Assembly: GCF_022419205.1 (NCBI RefSeq)
Contig: NZ_JAJOZU010000005.1
Location: 62,001 to 126,000 of the forward strand
DNA: 64,000 nucleotides
Reading direction: 5' to 3'
Origin: Thermomonas alba
GTDB taxonomy: Bacteria > Pseudomonadota > Gammaproteobacteria > Xanthomonadales > Xanthomonadaceae
Each line of letters begins with the position of its first letter. Positions within the stretch are counted from its first letter, which is position 1. Shown here one piece after another: positions 1 to 8,836 of the stretch. A program made the translations under genes and the position numbers. The notes below the pieces were generated by a model. The model saw nothing but the letters and a program-made list of their open reading frames with translations, searched no databases and was not told the origin of the DNA.

Positions 1-591
1 GCATTCGATGGTCAGGCTGCACGCGCCGGCCAGCGAGGCCGCCAGCGGCTGCGCGCCGCCCATGCCGCCGAGCCCCGCGGTGAGGATCCAACGCCCTTTC
101 AGCGAGCCGCCGTAGTGCTGGCGGCCCATCTCCACGAAGGTCTCGTAGGTGCCCTGCACGATGCCCTGCGAGCCGATGTAGATCCAAGACCCGGCCGTCA
201 TCTGGCCGTACATCATCAGCCCCTTCCTGTCGAGCTCGTTGAAGTGCTCCCAGGTCGCCCAGTGCGGCACCAGGTTGGAGTTGGCGATCAAGACCCGCGG
301 CGCGTCGGCGTGGGTGGGGAACACGCCCACCGGCTTGCCGGACTGCACCAGCAGGGTCTCGTCGTCGCCGAGGGTCTTCAGCGTCTCCAGGATCTTGTCG
401 AAGCACTCCCAGTCGCGCGCGGCGCGGCCGATGCCGCCGTACACCACCAGGTCCTCCGGGCGCTCGGCCACGTCCGGGTCGAGATTGTTCTGCAACATCC
501 GGAACGGCGCCTCGGTCAGCCACGAACGGCAGGTCAGCGTGCTGCCGCGTGGGGCGCGGATGCGGCGGGAGGGGTCGTGGCGGTGGGACAT
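1..591 (-). CDS. hutU: Urocanate hydratase, N-terminal part (cut by window edge)
   Basis: Second step of histidine breakdown: hydrates urocanate to imidazolonepropionate using tightly bound NAD+, in the cytoplasm. The visible 197 residues are the amino-terminal third of a protein of about 555. They include the typical '[11 protein letters not shown]' start, '[13 protein letters not shown]' near residue 50, and the glycine-rich '[11 protein letters not shown]' near 171-181 that belongs to the NAD-binding region. The ATG is preceded by AGGAG at suitable spacing. The gene continues past position 1. hutG and hutI lie close by, but a phosphodiesterase gene separates hutU from hutG. hutH would be expected outside the window. 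Identity is secure. Confidence 0.95.
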   Translation of the reverse strand, partial: MSHRHDPSRRIRAPRGSTLTCRSWLTEAPFRMLQNNLDPDVAERPEDLVVYGGIGRAARDWECFDKILETLKTLGDDETLLVQSGKPVGVFPTHADAPRVLIANSNLVPHWATWEHFNELDRKGLMMYGQMTAGSWIYIGSQGIVQGTYETFVEMGRQHYGGSLKGRWILTAGLGGMGGAQPLAASLAGACSLTIEC

Positions 592-661
592 CGTCGATCT
601 CCTGCAGAGAATGCCGCGATTATCGCATCGCGCCCGCCACCGGCCGGTCATGGCCGCCGGC

Positions 662-667
662 TATCAT
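662..667 (+). promoter_or_regulatory. Candidate -10 hexamer TATCAT, possible leaderless start
   Basis: TATCAT ends six bases before the ATG of the phosphodiesterase gene. If used, transcription would begin at or next to the A of the start codon. There is no Shine-Dalgarno, which fits a leaderless mRNA. No convincing -35 box is visible, so this is only a candidate. Confidence 0.35.
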
Positions 668-673
668 CGGCGC

Positions 674-1930
674 ATGCGCCCCTTCCTCCCCCCCCTGCTC
701 GTCGCCGCGCTGCTGGCCGTGGCTGGCTGCGCCACCTCTCCCGCCCCCCGCGCGCCCACCGCCGCGCAGGCGCCCGCGCCGGCCATCGCGCCGGTGTTGC
801 TGGTGTCGATCGACGGCCTGCATCCGGACGACCTGCCGCGCCTGCCCACCCTGCGCCAGTTGGCCGACACCGGCGTGCGCGCGCAGTGGATGAATCCCTC
901 GTTCCCGTCACTGACCTTTCCCAACCACTACACCCTAGTGACCGGCCTGCGCCCGGACCACCACGGCATCGTCCACAACTCCATGCGCGATCCGCAGCTC
1001 GGGCGCTTTTCGCTGAACGACCGCCAGGCCGTGGGCGATGGCCGCTGGTGGGACGGCGGCGAGCCGATCTGGGTCACCGCGCACAAGGCCGGGCTGCGCA
1101 CCGCCACCATGTTCTGGCCGGGCAGCGAAGCCGCGATCCGCGGCGTGCGCCCGGACGAATGGCATGCCTTCGACGCCAAGATGACGCCGACCGCGCGGGT
1201 GGACCGGGTGCTCGGCTGGTTCGACCTTCCGCCGGCGCAGCGGCCGGCGCTGATGACGCTGTATTTCGACCAGGTGGACCACGCCGAGCACGACGGCGGC
1301 CCCGACAGCCCGCCGGTGCGGGCGGCGCTGGCCGAGGTGGACGCGGCACTGGCGCGCCTGGTGGACGGCCTGCGCCGGCGCGGGATGCTGGACGCCACCA
1401 ACATCGTGGTGGTCTCCGACCACGGCATGGCGCGGGTGCCGAACGGCCAGGTGGTGGCGGTGGACGCGATGGTGCCGGCGGACATCGCCGAGGTGGAGAC
1501 CGCCGGCCAGGTGGTGGGCGTGCGCCCGCTGCCGGGCCACGAGGCCGAGGCCGAGGCGCGCCTGCTGGGCCGGCACCCGCACTACAGCTGCTGGCGCAAG
1601 GACGCCCTGCCGGAGCGCTGGCACTACGGCACGCACCCGCGCATCCCGCCGATCGTATGCCTGATGGACGAGGGCTGGGACGCGCTGTATCCCGGCTGGC
1701 AGGCCAAGCGCCGCCCCGGCGACCGCGGCTCGCACGGCTTCGACCCGGCGCTGCCGTCGATGCGCGCCACCTTCGTGGCGCACGGCCCGGCGTTCCGCGC
1801 CGGCACCGTGCTGCCGGCGTTCGACAACGTGGACGTGTATCCGCTGCTGGCGCACCTGCTGCGCCTGCCGCCGGCGGCAAACGACGGCGACCTGGCGCCG
1901 CTGCGTCCGGCGCTGCGCGAGGCGCCCTGA
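674..1930 (+). CDS. Alkaline-phosphatase-superfamily phosphodiesterase (ENPP-like), lipoprotein
   Basis: Predicted nucleotide pyrophosphatase/phosphodiesterase of the ENPP type, 418 residues. It has a lipoprotein signal peptide with lipobox 'AVAGC' (Cys19), so it is probably anchored in the cell envelope. Metal-site and catalytic features are visible: 'VSIDGL' (Asp47), the 'PSLTFPNHYT' block with likely nucleophile Thr81, 'DQVDHAEHDGG' and 'VVSDHGM'. The natural substrate cannot be told from sequence. The start was chosen because the signal peptide begins there. No Shine-Dalgarno is visible; a TATCAT hexamer ends six bases before the ATG. It lies between hutU and hutG on the opposite strand, so it is probably not part of histidine catabolism. 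Confidence 0.85.
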   Translation: MRPFLPPLLVAALLAVAGCATSPAPRAPTAAQAPAPAIAPVLLVSIDGLHPDDLPRLPTLRQLADTGVRAQWMNPSFPSLTFPNHYTLVTGLRPDHHGIVHNSMRDPQLGRFSLNDRQAVGDGRWWDGGEPIWVTAHKAGLRTATMFWPGSEAAIRGVRPDEWHAFDAKMTPTARVDRVLGWFDLPPAQRPALMTLYFDQVDHAEHDGGPDSPPVRAALAEVDAALARLVDGLRRRGMLDATNIVVVSDHGMARVPNGQVVAVDAMVPADIAEVETAGQVVGVRPLPGHEAEAEARLLGRHPHYSCWRKDALPERWHYGTHPRIPPIVCLMDEGWDALYPGWQAKRRPGDRGSHGFDPALPSMRATFVAHGPAFRAGTVLPAFDNVDVYPLLAHLLRLPPAANDGDLAPLRPALREAP

Positions 1931-1933
1931 AGT

Positions 1934-2908
1934 TCAGCCGCCGCGCGCGCGCCAGGCCGCGTGGGTGACGCGGTGGATCAGGCGTGCGGCCACCCGCGCG
2001 GTGGCATCGTCGCGATCCAGGCGCGGGCACAGCTCGGCCACGTCCAGCAGGCGCAGCTTGCCGCTGGCCGCGATCACATCCAGCAGCGGCTCGGCCACCT
2101 CCAGCGATACTCCGCGCGCGGCCGGCGCGCTCACGCCCGGCGCCACCGCCTGCGGCAGCGCGTCGATGTCGAGGGTGAGATAGACCGCATCCACGCCGGC
2201 CAGCTTCGCCTGCAGTTCGGTCAACCGCTGCGGCAACGCCAGCAGGCCGAGTTCGTCGTCGCGCACATAGTGCACGCCCAGCGCGTCGGCGGTCTCGAAC
2301 AGCGCGCGCGTGTTGGACGCCGCACTGATGCCGTATACCCAGTACTCGAGCGGCAGGCCATTGGCGCGCGCGTGTTCGATCGCCTGCAGGAACGGCGTGC
2401 CGGAACTGGCCTGCGCCTGCCGACGCAGGTCGAAATGGGCATCGAGGTTGACGATCGCCACCCGCGGCCGGCGCGTGCCCAGGAACTGCGCCAGGCCCAG
2501 GTAGCTGGCATAGGCGATCTCATGGCCGCCGCCGAGGCCGACCGGCAGATGGCCGGCCTCCAGCAGCCCGGCCAGCGCCTGCGCGTAGCGCGCCTGTGCC
2601 GCTTCCAGATCGCCGTCGGTGCAGGCGATGGTGCCGGCGTCGTACAGCGGCGCCTCGTCCAGCACCGGCAGGTTGGACAGCATCCGGCGCAGTGCAGCCG
2701 GCCCCTCCGCCGCCCCCACGCGGCCGTGGTTGCGGCGCACGCCCTCGTCGCAGGCGAACCCGAGCAGCGCCACGCCCGGCGCAGCGTCCACAGGCAGCGC
2801 ACGCACCCACTGGTGCCAGCGCCGGGTGGAGGCGTCTTCGGGCAGATCGACCCGGCCGCCCCAGCCTTCCAGAGACACAGGATGCGCCGCGCTGACGGCG
2901 TCTTGCAT
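1934..2908 (-). CDS. hutG: Formimidoylglutamase
   Basis: Ureohydrolase (arginase) family enzyme, 324 residues, that hydrolyses N-formimidoyl-L-glutamate to glutamate and formamide at the end of the histidine pathway. The binuclear manganese site is visible as 'GLGGGHE', 'NLDAHFDLR' and 'LTLDIDALP'. The chosen ATG has GGAGGAG five bases upstream; an in-frame TTG 18 bases further up lacks such a site. It is divergent from hutI with a 90-base shared upstream region. Assignment within the ureohydrolase family rests on the hut context. Its stop is only three bases from the convergent phosphodiesterase stop. Confidence 0.9.
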   Translation of the reverse strand: MQDAVSAAHPVSLEGWGGRVDLPEDASTRRWHQWVRALPVDAAPGVALLGFACDEGVRRNHGRVGAAEGPAALRRMLSNLPVLDEAPLYDAGTIACTDGDLEAAQARYAQALAGLLEAGHLPVGLGGGHEIAYASYLGLAQFLGTRRPRVAIVNLDAHFDLRRQAQASSGTPFLQAIEHARANGLPLEYWVYGISAASNTRALFETADALGVHYVRDDELGLLALPQRLTELQAKLAGVDAVYLTLDIDALPQAVAPGVSAPAARGVSLEVAEPLLDVIAASGKLRLLDVAELCPRLDRDDATARVAARLIHRVTHAAWRARGG

Positions 2909-2998
2909 GGCACTCCTCCGAGGCAAGCAAAGCCGTCATTCTAGGCCTGCCTTTGCCATAATCGGACGCACGCAACACGCGCCCAACGGAACCGACTG

Positions 2999-4213
2999 AT
3001 GCCCGCCCAGCGCTGGGACCTGCTCCTGACCCACACCACCCTCGCGACCCTGGACGGCGATGCGCCATACGGTCTGATCGAAGATGGTGCGCTGGCAGTG
3101 GCCGATGGCCGCATCGCCTGGGTCGGGCCACGGCATGCGTTGCCGCCCGGCGATGCCCTGCGCGTCGAGAATCTGCAAGGCCGCCTGCTGACACCCGGCC
3201 TGATCGACTGCCATACCCATCTGGTCTTTGCCGGCCACCGCGCACACGAGTTCGACCTGCGCCTCAATGGCGCCAGCTATGCGGACATCGCCCGCGCCGG
3301 CGGCGGCATCCTGTCGAGCGTGCGCGCGGTGCGCGCCGCGAGCGAGGAAGCCCTGCTGGAGCAGTCGCTGCCACGCGCCTGCGCGCTGCTGCGGGACGGG
3401 GCAACCACGCTCGAGATCAAGTCCGGCTATGGCCTGGAGTTCGACAGCGAGCGCAAGCTGCTGCGCGTGGCGCGCCGGATCGGCGAGCGGCTGGGCATCA
3501 CCGTGCGCACCACCTTCCTGGGCGCGCACGCGCTGCCGCCGGAGTTCGCCGGCGATCCCGATGGCTACATCGACGCCGTGATCACCTGGCTGCCGCGCCT
3601 GCACGCGGAAGGGCTGGTGGATGCGGTGGACGCCTTCTGCGAGGGCATCGGCTTCACCCCGGCGCAGACCCGGCGCGTGTTCGAAGCCGCGCGCGCGCTG
3701 GGGTTGCCGGTGAAGCTGCACGCCGACCAGCTCAGCGACCTTGGCGGCGCCGCGCTGGCCGCCAGCTTCCAGGCGCTCTCCGCGGACCATCTGGAGTACA
3801 CCAACGCCGACGGCGTGCGCGCGATGGCGGCCCACGGCACGGTGGCCATCCTGCTGCCCGGGGCCTTCCATGTGCTGCGCGAGACCAAGCTGCCGCCCAT
3901 CGCACTGCTGCGCGAACACGGCGTGGCGATGGCGGTGGCCACCGACTGCAACCCCGGCACCTCGCCGCTGCTGTCGCTGCGCCAGGCCATGCAGCTGGCC
4001 TGCACCCACTTCCGGCTCACGCCCGAGGAAGCGCTGCGCGGCGCCACCGTGCACGCCGCGCGCGCGCTCGGGCTCTCCGACCGCGGCCAGCTGCGCGCCG
4101 GGCTGCGCGCCGATTTCGTGCTGTGGAACATCTCCCACCCCGCCGAGCTGTGCTACTGGCTCGGCGGCCAGTTAGCCGAGCGCGTGTACGTCGCCGGCCG
4201 CCCGCTGTCCTGA
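2999..4213 (+). CDS. hutI: Imidazolonepropionase
   Basis: Third step of histidine degradation: hydrolyses 4-imidazolone-5-propionate to N-formimidoylglutamate in the cytoplasm. It is a metal-dependent amidohydrolase of 404 residues, the normal family length. The metal motif '[16 protein letters not shown]' is near residue 70, and '[13 protein letters not shown]', 'SADHLEY' and '[10 protein letters not shown]' follow in family order. It is divergent from hutG; the peptidase gene follows after 15 bases and could be co-transcribed. The ribosome-binding site is weak. Confidence 0.95.
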   Translation: MPAQRWDLLLTHTTLATLDGDAPYGLIEDGALAVADGRIAWVGPRHALPPGDALRVENLQGRLLTPGLIDCHTHLVFAGHRAHEFDLRLNGASYADIARAGGGILSSVRAVRAASEEALLEQSLPRACALLRDGATTLEIKSGYGLEFDSERKLLRVARRIGERLGITVRTTFLGAHALPPEFAGDPDGYIDAVITWLPRLHAEGLVDAVDAFCEGIGFTPAQTRRVFEAARALGLPVKLHADQLSDLGGAALAASFQALSADHLEYTNADGVRAMAAHGTVAILLPGAFHVLRETKLPPIALLREHGVAMAVATDCNPGTSPLLSLRQAMQLACTHFRLTPEEALRGATVHAARALGLSDRGQLRAGLRADFVLWNISHPAELCYWLGGQLAERVYVAGRPLS

Positions 4214-4228
4214 CCCAAGGAGCCCACC

Positions 4229-5422
4229 ATGCGCCTGCCCCTGCTCGCCGCCTGCCTATCGCTCACCTTCACCTGCCACGCGCAGGCGCCGCAGGCCGCG
4301 CAACGCCTGGCGCAGCAGGCCGTGATCGTGGATACCCACATCGATGCGCCCACCCGCCTGCTGGAGCACTGGGCCGACCTCGACCGCGAGCAGCCCGACC
4401 GCGAGTTCGATTACGTCAAGGCCCGGCGCGGCGGGCTCGACGTGGCGTTCATGTCGATCTACACCTCGCCCGCGCAGGACGCCGACGGCAGCGCCTGGCA
4501 GGTGGCCAACGAGATGATCGACGCAGTGCAGGCACTGGTGCAGCGGCATCCCGACAAGTTCGCGCTGCTCACTTCGCCGCGCGACGTGGCGCGCCTGCGC
4601 GCGGGCGGGCGGGTGCTGCTGCCGCTGGGCATGGAGAACGGCGCGCCGCTCGGGGACGATCCCAGCAACGTCCAGTTCTTCTTCGACCGCGGCGTGCGCT
4701 ACATCACCCTGGCGCACAGCGCGGCCAACCGCATCGCGGACTCTTCCTATGCGCAGGAGAAGCGCTGGAACGGGCTGAGCCCGTTCGGCCGCCAGGTGGT
4801 GGCGGAGATGAACCGCCTCGGCATGATGGTGGATGTCTCGCATCTGGGCGACGCCTCGGCGCTGGAGGCGATCCGGCTGAGCAAGGTGCCGGTGATCGCC
4901 AGCCATTCCGCGTTCCGCCACTTCACTCCCGGCTTCGAACGCAACATCAGCGACGAAATCGCCAAGGCGATAGCGGCGCGCGGCGGCGTGGTGCAGATCC
5001 CGTTCGGCACCGGCTTCATCAGCCCCGAGGCCGCACAGGACATGCAGGCCTTCTTCCGCGCGCGCCAGGCGTTCAACCAGCACAATGCCGAGCTGATCGC
5101 GCAGGGCAAGCCGCCGCTGGACCGCGCCGCGTTCGACCGCGACTGGGCGCCCAAGCACCCGCCGCGTACCAGCACGCTGGCGCAGGTGCTGGACCAGATC
5201 GATTACGGGGTGAAGCTGATCGGCATCGACCACGTCGGCATCGGCTCGGACTTCGACGGCGTGGACGGCGAGCTGGCCGAAGGCCTGGCATCGGTGGCCG
5301 ACTATCCGAACCTGGTGGCCGGGCTGCAGGCGCGCGGGTACACCGATGCCGACATCCGCAAGCTGCTCGGCGGCAACCTGCTGCGGGTATGGGGCGAAAT
5401 CGAGGCCGGCGCCCGCCGCTGA
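4229..5422 (+). CDS. Membrane dipeptidase (peptidase family M19), exported
   Basis: Zinc dipeptidase related to renal dipeptidase, 397 residues, expected to hydrolyse dipeptides in the periplasm. A Sec signal peptide ('LLAACLSLTFTCHAQA') precedes the domain. Metal-site blocks are visible: 'VDTHIDAP', 'GMENGAPLGDD', 'DVSHLGDAS' and 'ASHSAFR', followed by 'GIDHVGIGSDFDG'. AAGGAG stands just upstream of the ATG. It follows hutI by 15 bases on the same strand, so it may be read from the same transcript, and a strong hairpin follows its stop. Feeding peptide-derived histidine into the hut pathway is possible but is only an inference. Confidence 0.9.
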   Translation: MRLPLLAACLSLTFTCHAQAPQAAQRLAQQAVIVDTHIDAPTRLLEHWADLDREQPDREFDYVKARRGGLDVAFMSIYTSPAQDADGSAWQVANEMIDAVQALVQRHPDKFALLTSPRDVARLRAGGRVLLPLGMENGAPLGDDPSNVQFFFDRGVRYITLAHSAANRIADSSYAQEKRWNGLSPFGRQVVAEMNRLGMMVDVSHLGDASALEAIRLSKVPVIASHSAFRHFTPGFERNISDEIAKAIAARGGVVQIPFGTGFISPEAAQDMQAFFRARQAFNQHNAELIAQGKPPLDRAAFDRDWAPKHPPRTSTLAQVLDQIDYGVKLIGIDHVGIGSDFDGVDGELAEGLASVADYPNLVAGLQARGYTDADIRKLLGGNLLRVWGEIEAGARR

Positions 5423-5448
5423 GCCGCATCCTGCTTCGCCCAGACGCA

Positions 5449-5474
5449 CGAAACCCCGCTTGGGCGGGGTTTCG
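5449..5474. terminator. Bidirectional intrinsic terminator between dipeptidase and THX genes
   Basis: Perfect 11-base stem CGAAACCCCGC / GCGGGGTTTCG with a four-base loop, between two convergent genes. The A-rich left arm and T-rich right arm give a short U-rich stretch in either direction, so it can serve both genes. Confidence 0.8.
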
Positions 5475-5498
5475 TCGCGATCTGCGGCAGGCGTCGGA

Positions 5499-5669
5499 TC
5501 AGGCCGCCGACTTCTTCACCGCTTTCTTGACCACGGCCTTACCAGCGGTCTTCTTCACCACCGGGGCGGCGGCAGTGCCGGCCGACTTGATGATCTTCTT
5601 CGGCCGCGCATTGCCGTAGCTGGCATTGAAGCGCTTGCCCTTGGCGGTCTTGCGGTCGCCCTTGCCCAT
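5499..5669 (-). CDS. 30S ribosomal protein THX
   Basis: Very small basic protein of 56 residues. Its start '[13 protein letters not shown]' and following '[11 protein letters not shown]' match the Thx family of small 30S subunit proteins, first described in Thermus. The rest is a lysine/alanine/valine-rich tail of about 30 residues that is longer than in the shortest family members. AGGAG lies eight bases upstream of the ATG. It is downstream of the MerC-like gene on the same strand (61-base gap) and convergent with the dipeptidase gene. Recognition rests mainly on the N-terminal half. Confidence 0.78.
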   Translation of the reverse strand: MGKGDRKTAKGKRFNASYGNARPKKIIKSAGTAAAPVVKKTAGKAVVKKAVKKSAA

Positions 5670-5730
5670 CGTGCTGCTCCTGGATCGAATATCGTGATTA
5701 TGGTTCGCGCCGCGCGCGAGGGGCGCAAGT

Positions 5731-6147
5731 TTAGCACGCGCCGCGCGCGCATGCCCGGCAATCGGCCTGCGCGTGGTTCAGCCGTAGATTGGCCCAGTGC
5801 GCCAGCCCGACCAAGGTTCCGCCCGTCGTCATCACCAGCGCATGCGGCCAGGTCGAGGCATGCAGCGGCGGATACAGCACCGCCCACCACAGCAGCGCCA
5901 GCCCCGGCGCCAGCAGCGCCAGCGCACGCAGGGCACGGTGGCGGCGGTAGCTCCAGCCCAGGACCAACAGCGCGAACAGGCTGGCGAAGGCCACGAACCC
6001 TTGCTCGAAACCGTCGCCCGCCAGCACCGCCACGCCCAGCGACGGCAGCAGGGCGATCGCCAGCGGCAGCAGCGCGCAGTGGATCGCGCACAGCAGCGAC
6101 CCGGCGGCGCCGAGGCGGTCCAGCCATTGCAGGCGTTGCGGCGACAT
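5731..6147 (-). CDS. MerC-domain membrane protein
   Basis: Inner-membrane protein of 138 residues with about four hydrophobic segments. The MerC signature is in the first segment: '[19 protein letters not shown]', with the Cys-x3-Cys pair used for metal binding in mercury transporters. A second cysteine group, 'CRACARGAC', ends the protein. No other mer gene is present. It is divergent from a zinc-type TonB receptor across a Zur-like palindrome, which points to zinc transport rather than mercury resistance; that is inference. The ATG was chosen because the conserved domain starts immediately after it. Confidence 0.8.
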   Translation of the reverse strand: MSPQRLQWLDRLGAAGSLLCAIHCALLPLAIALLPSLGVAVLAGDGFEQGFVAFASLFALLVLGWSYRRHRALRALALLAPGLALLWWAVLYPPLHASTWPHALVMTTGGTLVGLAHWANLRLNHAQADCRACARGAC

Positions 6148-6172
6148 GACTTCCGGCAGATATCGGCTGTTT

Positions 6173-6195
6173 CGATTGATACAGTATAACATATC
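6173..6195. promoter_or_regulatory. Zur-box-like operator between merC-like and znuD-like genes
   Basis: On the minus strand the block begins GATATGTTATAC and continues TGTATCAATC. Aligned by eye to the classical gammaproteobacterial Zur consensus (half-site GAAATGTTATA), the left half agrees at 10 of 11 positions and the right half at about 7. Perfect eight-base arms GATTGATA / TATCAATC (6174-6181 and 6192-6199) flank the same centre. It lies 26 bases from the MerC start and 38 bases from the receptor start, so it could control both. A Zur-type regulator gene is 2 kb away. Confidence 0.7.
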
Positions 6196-6232
6196 AATCA
6201 CATCCCCCACTTCCTCCTGCCATCCACCCCTC

Positions 6233-8257
6233 ATGCCCCGCCAGACCCTGCTCGCTATCGCCCTGCTCGCCGCCCTGCCGCTGCACGCCCAGCAGGCATC
6301 ACAGACCATCCCACCCGGCAGCGACACCCGCCATCAGAACGACGCCAAGGACAAGCACGTGAAGGACCTGGCCGGTGTGGTGGTGACCGCCAGCGCGCTG
6401 CAGGACACCGCGGACACCCTGAGCAAGCCGACCGAGGTGCTCGCGGGCGCGCGCCTGGACGAGAACCGCGCCGCCACCCTGGGCGAAACCGTGTCCAGCG
6501 TGCCCGGCGTGCAGAGCTCCAACTTCGGGCCCGGGGTCGGCCGCCCGATCATCCGCGGCCTGGACGGCCCGCGCGTGGCCATCCTGTCCGGCGGGCTGTC
6601 CAGCCAGGACGTGTCCACCGTCAGCCAGGACCACGCGCCGGCGATCGAGCCGTTCCTGGCCGACCAGATCGAGGTGCTGAAAGGCCCGTCCACCCTGCTG
6701 TACGGCAGCGGCGCGATCGGCGGCGCGGTGAACGTGGTCGATGGCCGCATCCCGAATGGCCCGGTCGACAACGGCTTCAGCGGCCGCGCCGAGACCCGCT
6801 TCTTCGGCGGCGACCAGGGCGGCAACACCACGATGGCGCGCATCGACGGCGGCAACGACCGCGTCGCCCTGCACGCCGACGCGGTGTACCGCCACGCCCC
6901 CGACTACACCACCCCCGATGGCCGCCAGTACAACTCGTTCATCGACACCCGCAGCGGCGCGCTGGGCGGCTCGCTGCTGGGCGATTGGGGCTACGTGGGC
7001 CTGTCCGCCTCGCGCTTCAACGACGAATACGGCAACCCGGGCGAACCCGGCAACCCCGTCCTCGGCGAGCGCGGGGTGTACCTGAAGATGCACCAGGACC
7101 GCTACGAGGCCAAGGGCGCGCTGAACGACCTGTGGGGCGCGGGCAACGGCCTGCGCTTCTCGCTGGCGCACACCGGCTACGAGCACACCGAGTTCGAGGG
7201 CGACACCCCCGGCACCCGCTTCCGCAAGAACGCCAACGAGGGCCGGGTCGAGGCCACTTTCGGCAGCCGCGGCGGCTGGCAGGGCGCGCTCGGCACCCAG
7301 CTGTCGGCCAGCACCTTCCTCGCGATCGGCGAAGAGGCCTTCGTGCCGCAGACCAGCACCCGCGCCTGGGGCGTATTCGGCGTCGCCCGCCGCAGCTGGG
7401 ACGGCTTCCAGCTCGACCTCGGCGCGCGCGTGGACAACGTCAAGTCCAGCCCGGTGGACGCCGCGAGCCGCGATTTCCGCCCGCTCAGCCTGTCGCTGGC
7501 CGGCGGCTGGAAGCTGTCGGACGCATGGAAACTGACCCTCAACCTCGATCGCGCCGAGCGCGCGCCGGTGGAGGAAGAGCTGTTCTCCGACGGCCCGCAC
7601 ATCGCCACCCTCGCCTACGAGATCGGCAACGTCGGCCTGCGCAAGGAAGCCGCCAACCAGCTGGAGCTGGGCCTGCAGTACCAAGCCGACTGGGTGGAGG
7701 CCAAGGTGTCGGCCTACTACAACCGCTTCGACAACTTCATCTACCTGGCCGACACCGGCAATACCTGGTACTGGGCGGAAGGCGACCAGGACCTGCCGGT
7801 GCGCCAGTGGACGCAGGCGAATGCGCGCTTCCGCGGGCTGGAGGGCGAGGCCAGCTTCCACCTCGCCCGCAACGACAGCGGTGACTGGGACCTGCGGGTG
7901 TTCGGCGACAGCGTGCGCGCCACCCTCGCCAACGGCGGCGGCAACCTGCCGCGGATCGCGCCGGCCCGGCTCGGCGCGCAGCTGCGCTGGCAGCACGCAG
8001 GCTGGCGCGTCGCGCTGGGCGCCACCCGCACCAGCCGCCAGAGCGACGTGGCCGCCAACGAAACGCCCACCGCCGGCCACACCCTGGTGGACGCGCACCT
8101 GTCCCGCCATTTCGACAGCGGCAACCTCAGCTGGGAGCTGTTCGCGGACGGCAGCAACCTGACCAACCAGGTGGCACGCGTGCATACCTCGTTCCTCAAG
8201 GACCAGGTGATGCTGCCCGGCCGCAGCGTCGGCTTCGGCGTGCGCGTGTTCTTCTGA
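6233..8257 (+). CDS. znuD: TonB-dependent receptor, ZnuD-like zinc receptor
   Basis: Outer-membrane active transporter, 674 residues, with signal peptide 'LLAIALLAALPLHAQQ'. A plug domain covers roughly residues 60-170 ('SVPGVQSSNFGPGVGRP', 'IRGLDGPRVAILSGG', 'DQIEVLKGPSTLLYG', 'GAIGGAVNVVDGRIP') and a beta-barrel ends in Phe-Phe. The plug pattern, including 'SQDVS..SQDHA', is close to ZnuD zinc receptors and unlike siderophore receptors. The start follows the signal peptide; no strong Shine-Dalgarno is seen. It has a Zur-like box upstream and zur downstream. Zinc is the likely substrate; heme or another metal cannot be excluded from sequence alone. Confidence 0.82.
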   Translation: MPRQTLLAIALLAALPLHAQQASQTIPPGSDTRHQNDAKDKHVKDLAGVVVTASALQDTADTLSKPTEVLAGARLDENRAATLGETVSSVPGVQSSNFGPGVGRPIIRGLDGPRVAILSGGLSSQDVSTVSQDHAPAIEPFLADQIEVLKGPSTLLYGSGAIGGAVNVVDGRIPNGPVDNGFSGRAETRFFGGDQGGNTTMARIDGGNDRVALHADAVYRHAPDYTTPDGRQYNSFIDTRSGALGGSLLGDWGYVGLSASRFNDEYGNPGEPGNPVLGERGVYLKMHQDRYEAKGALNDLWGAGNGLRFSLAHTGYEHTEFEGDTPGTRFRKNANEGRVEATFGSRGGWQGALGTQLSASTFLAIGEEAFVPQTSTRAWGVFGVARRSWDGFQLDLGARVDNVKSSPVDAASRDFRPLSLSLAGGWKLSDAWKLTLNLDRAERAPVEEELFSDGPHIATLAYEIGNVGLRKEAANQLELGLQYQADWVEAKVSAYYNRFDNFIYLADTGNTWYWAEGDQDLPVRQWTQANARFRGLEGEASFHLARNDSGDWDLRVFGDSVRATLANGGGNLPRIAPARLGAQLRWQHAGWRVALGATRTSRQSDVAANETPTAGHTLVDAHLSRHFDSGNLSWELFADGSNLTNQVARVHTSFLKDQVMLPGRSVGFGVRVFF

Positions 8258-8268
8258 GGACCCAGCGC

Positions 8269-8290
8269 CACCCGCCGGCCGCGGCGGGTG
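8269..8290 (+). terminator. Probable terminator after the TonB receptor gene
   Basis: Perfect eight-base stem CACCCGCC / GGCGGGTG with a six-base loop starts 11 bases after the stop codon. Only a short TTT follows, so termination strength is uncertain. It also lies just beyond the stop of the convergent zur gene. Confidence 0.5.
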
Positions 8291-8313
8291 CGGGGTTTCC
8301 TCGCGGGGGCGGC

Positions 8314-8826
8314 TCAACCCTCCGCGGCGGCGCGTTCTTCCGCCTTCGCGCAGCGCGCGCACAGTCCGTGCACTTCCAGCGTCTGCGCCTGCGGCGCGAA
8401 GCCCAGCGCGCGCGCGGCCGCGTCGAGTTGGGCGACGATGCTGGCGTCCTCCAGCTCAGTCGCGGAATGGCAGCGGTCGCAGATCAAAAACGGCACCGAA
8501 TGCTGGGCCGCGTTCGGATGGTGGCAGGCGACGAACGCGTTGATCGACTCCAGCTTGTGAATGAAGCCGTTAGCAAGCAGGAAATCCAGCGCGCGATACA
8601 CCGTGGGCGGCGCCACGCTGCCGCCTTCCTCCAGCGCGCGGAAGCGGTCCAGCAGGTCGTAGGCCTTGACCGGCTGTCCGGCCTCCGCGATCAGGCCGAG
8701 CACGCGCGCGCGCGGCGCGGTGAGGCGCAGCCCGCGTTCGCCACACGCGCGCTCGACCGCGGCCACGAACCCGCGCGCGTCGTGCACGTGGTGGCGGGGG
8801 TCGGTGCAGGCGTGCGGCTTGGCCAT
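8314..8826 (-). CDS. zur: Fur-family regulator, Zur type
   Basis: Zinc-responsive repressor of the Fur family, 170 residues. The N-terminus has a winged-helix domain ('RGLRLTAPRARVLGLI', 'SVAPPTVYRALDFLLANGFIHKLES') and the C-terminus a dimerisation domain with the structural zinc cysteines 'ICDRCHS' and 'LCARCAK'. The histidine-rich start 'DPRHHVHDARG' and the final Cys-x2-Cys are usual for Zur rather than ferric Fur. It lies 10 bases downstream of gltX on the same strand, so it may share that transcript, and is convergent with the receptor gene it probably controls. The first ATG after gltX's stop was taken. Confidence 0.85.
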   Translation of the reverse strand: MAKPHACTDPRHHVHDARGFVAAVERACGERGLRLTAPRARVLGLIAEAGQPVKAYDLLDRFRALEEGGSVAPPTVYRALDFLLANGFIHKLESINAFVACHHPNAAQHSVPFLICDRCHSATELEDASIVAQLDAAARALGFAPQAQTLEVHGLCARCAKAEERAAAEG

Positions 8827-8836
8827 GGCGGGTTTC

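Noticed and set aside
115-1968. Plus-strand frame of about 617 codons overlapping the phosphodiesterase gene
   Set aside because: Pro/Ala/Arg-rich shadow frame; the overlapping frame from 674 has a lipobox and full catalytic motifs.
5731-6147. Mercury-resistance operon suggested by the MerC domain
   Set aside because: No merA, merT, merP or merR is adjacent, and the operator and neighbours point to zinc.
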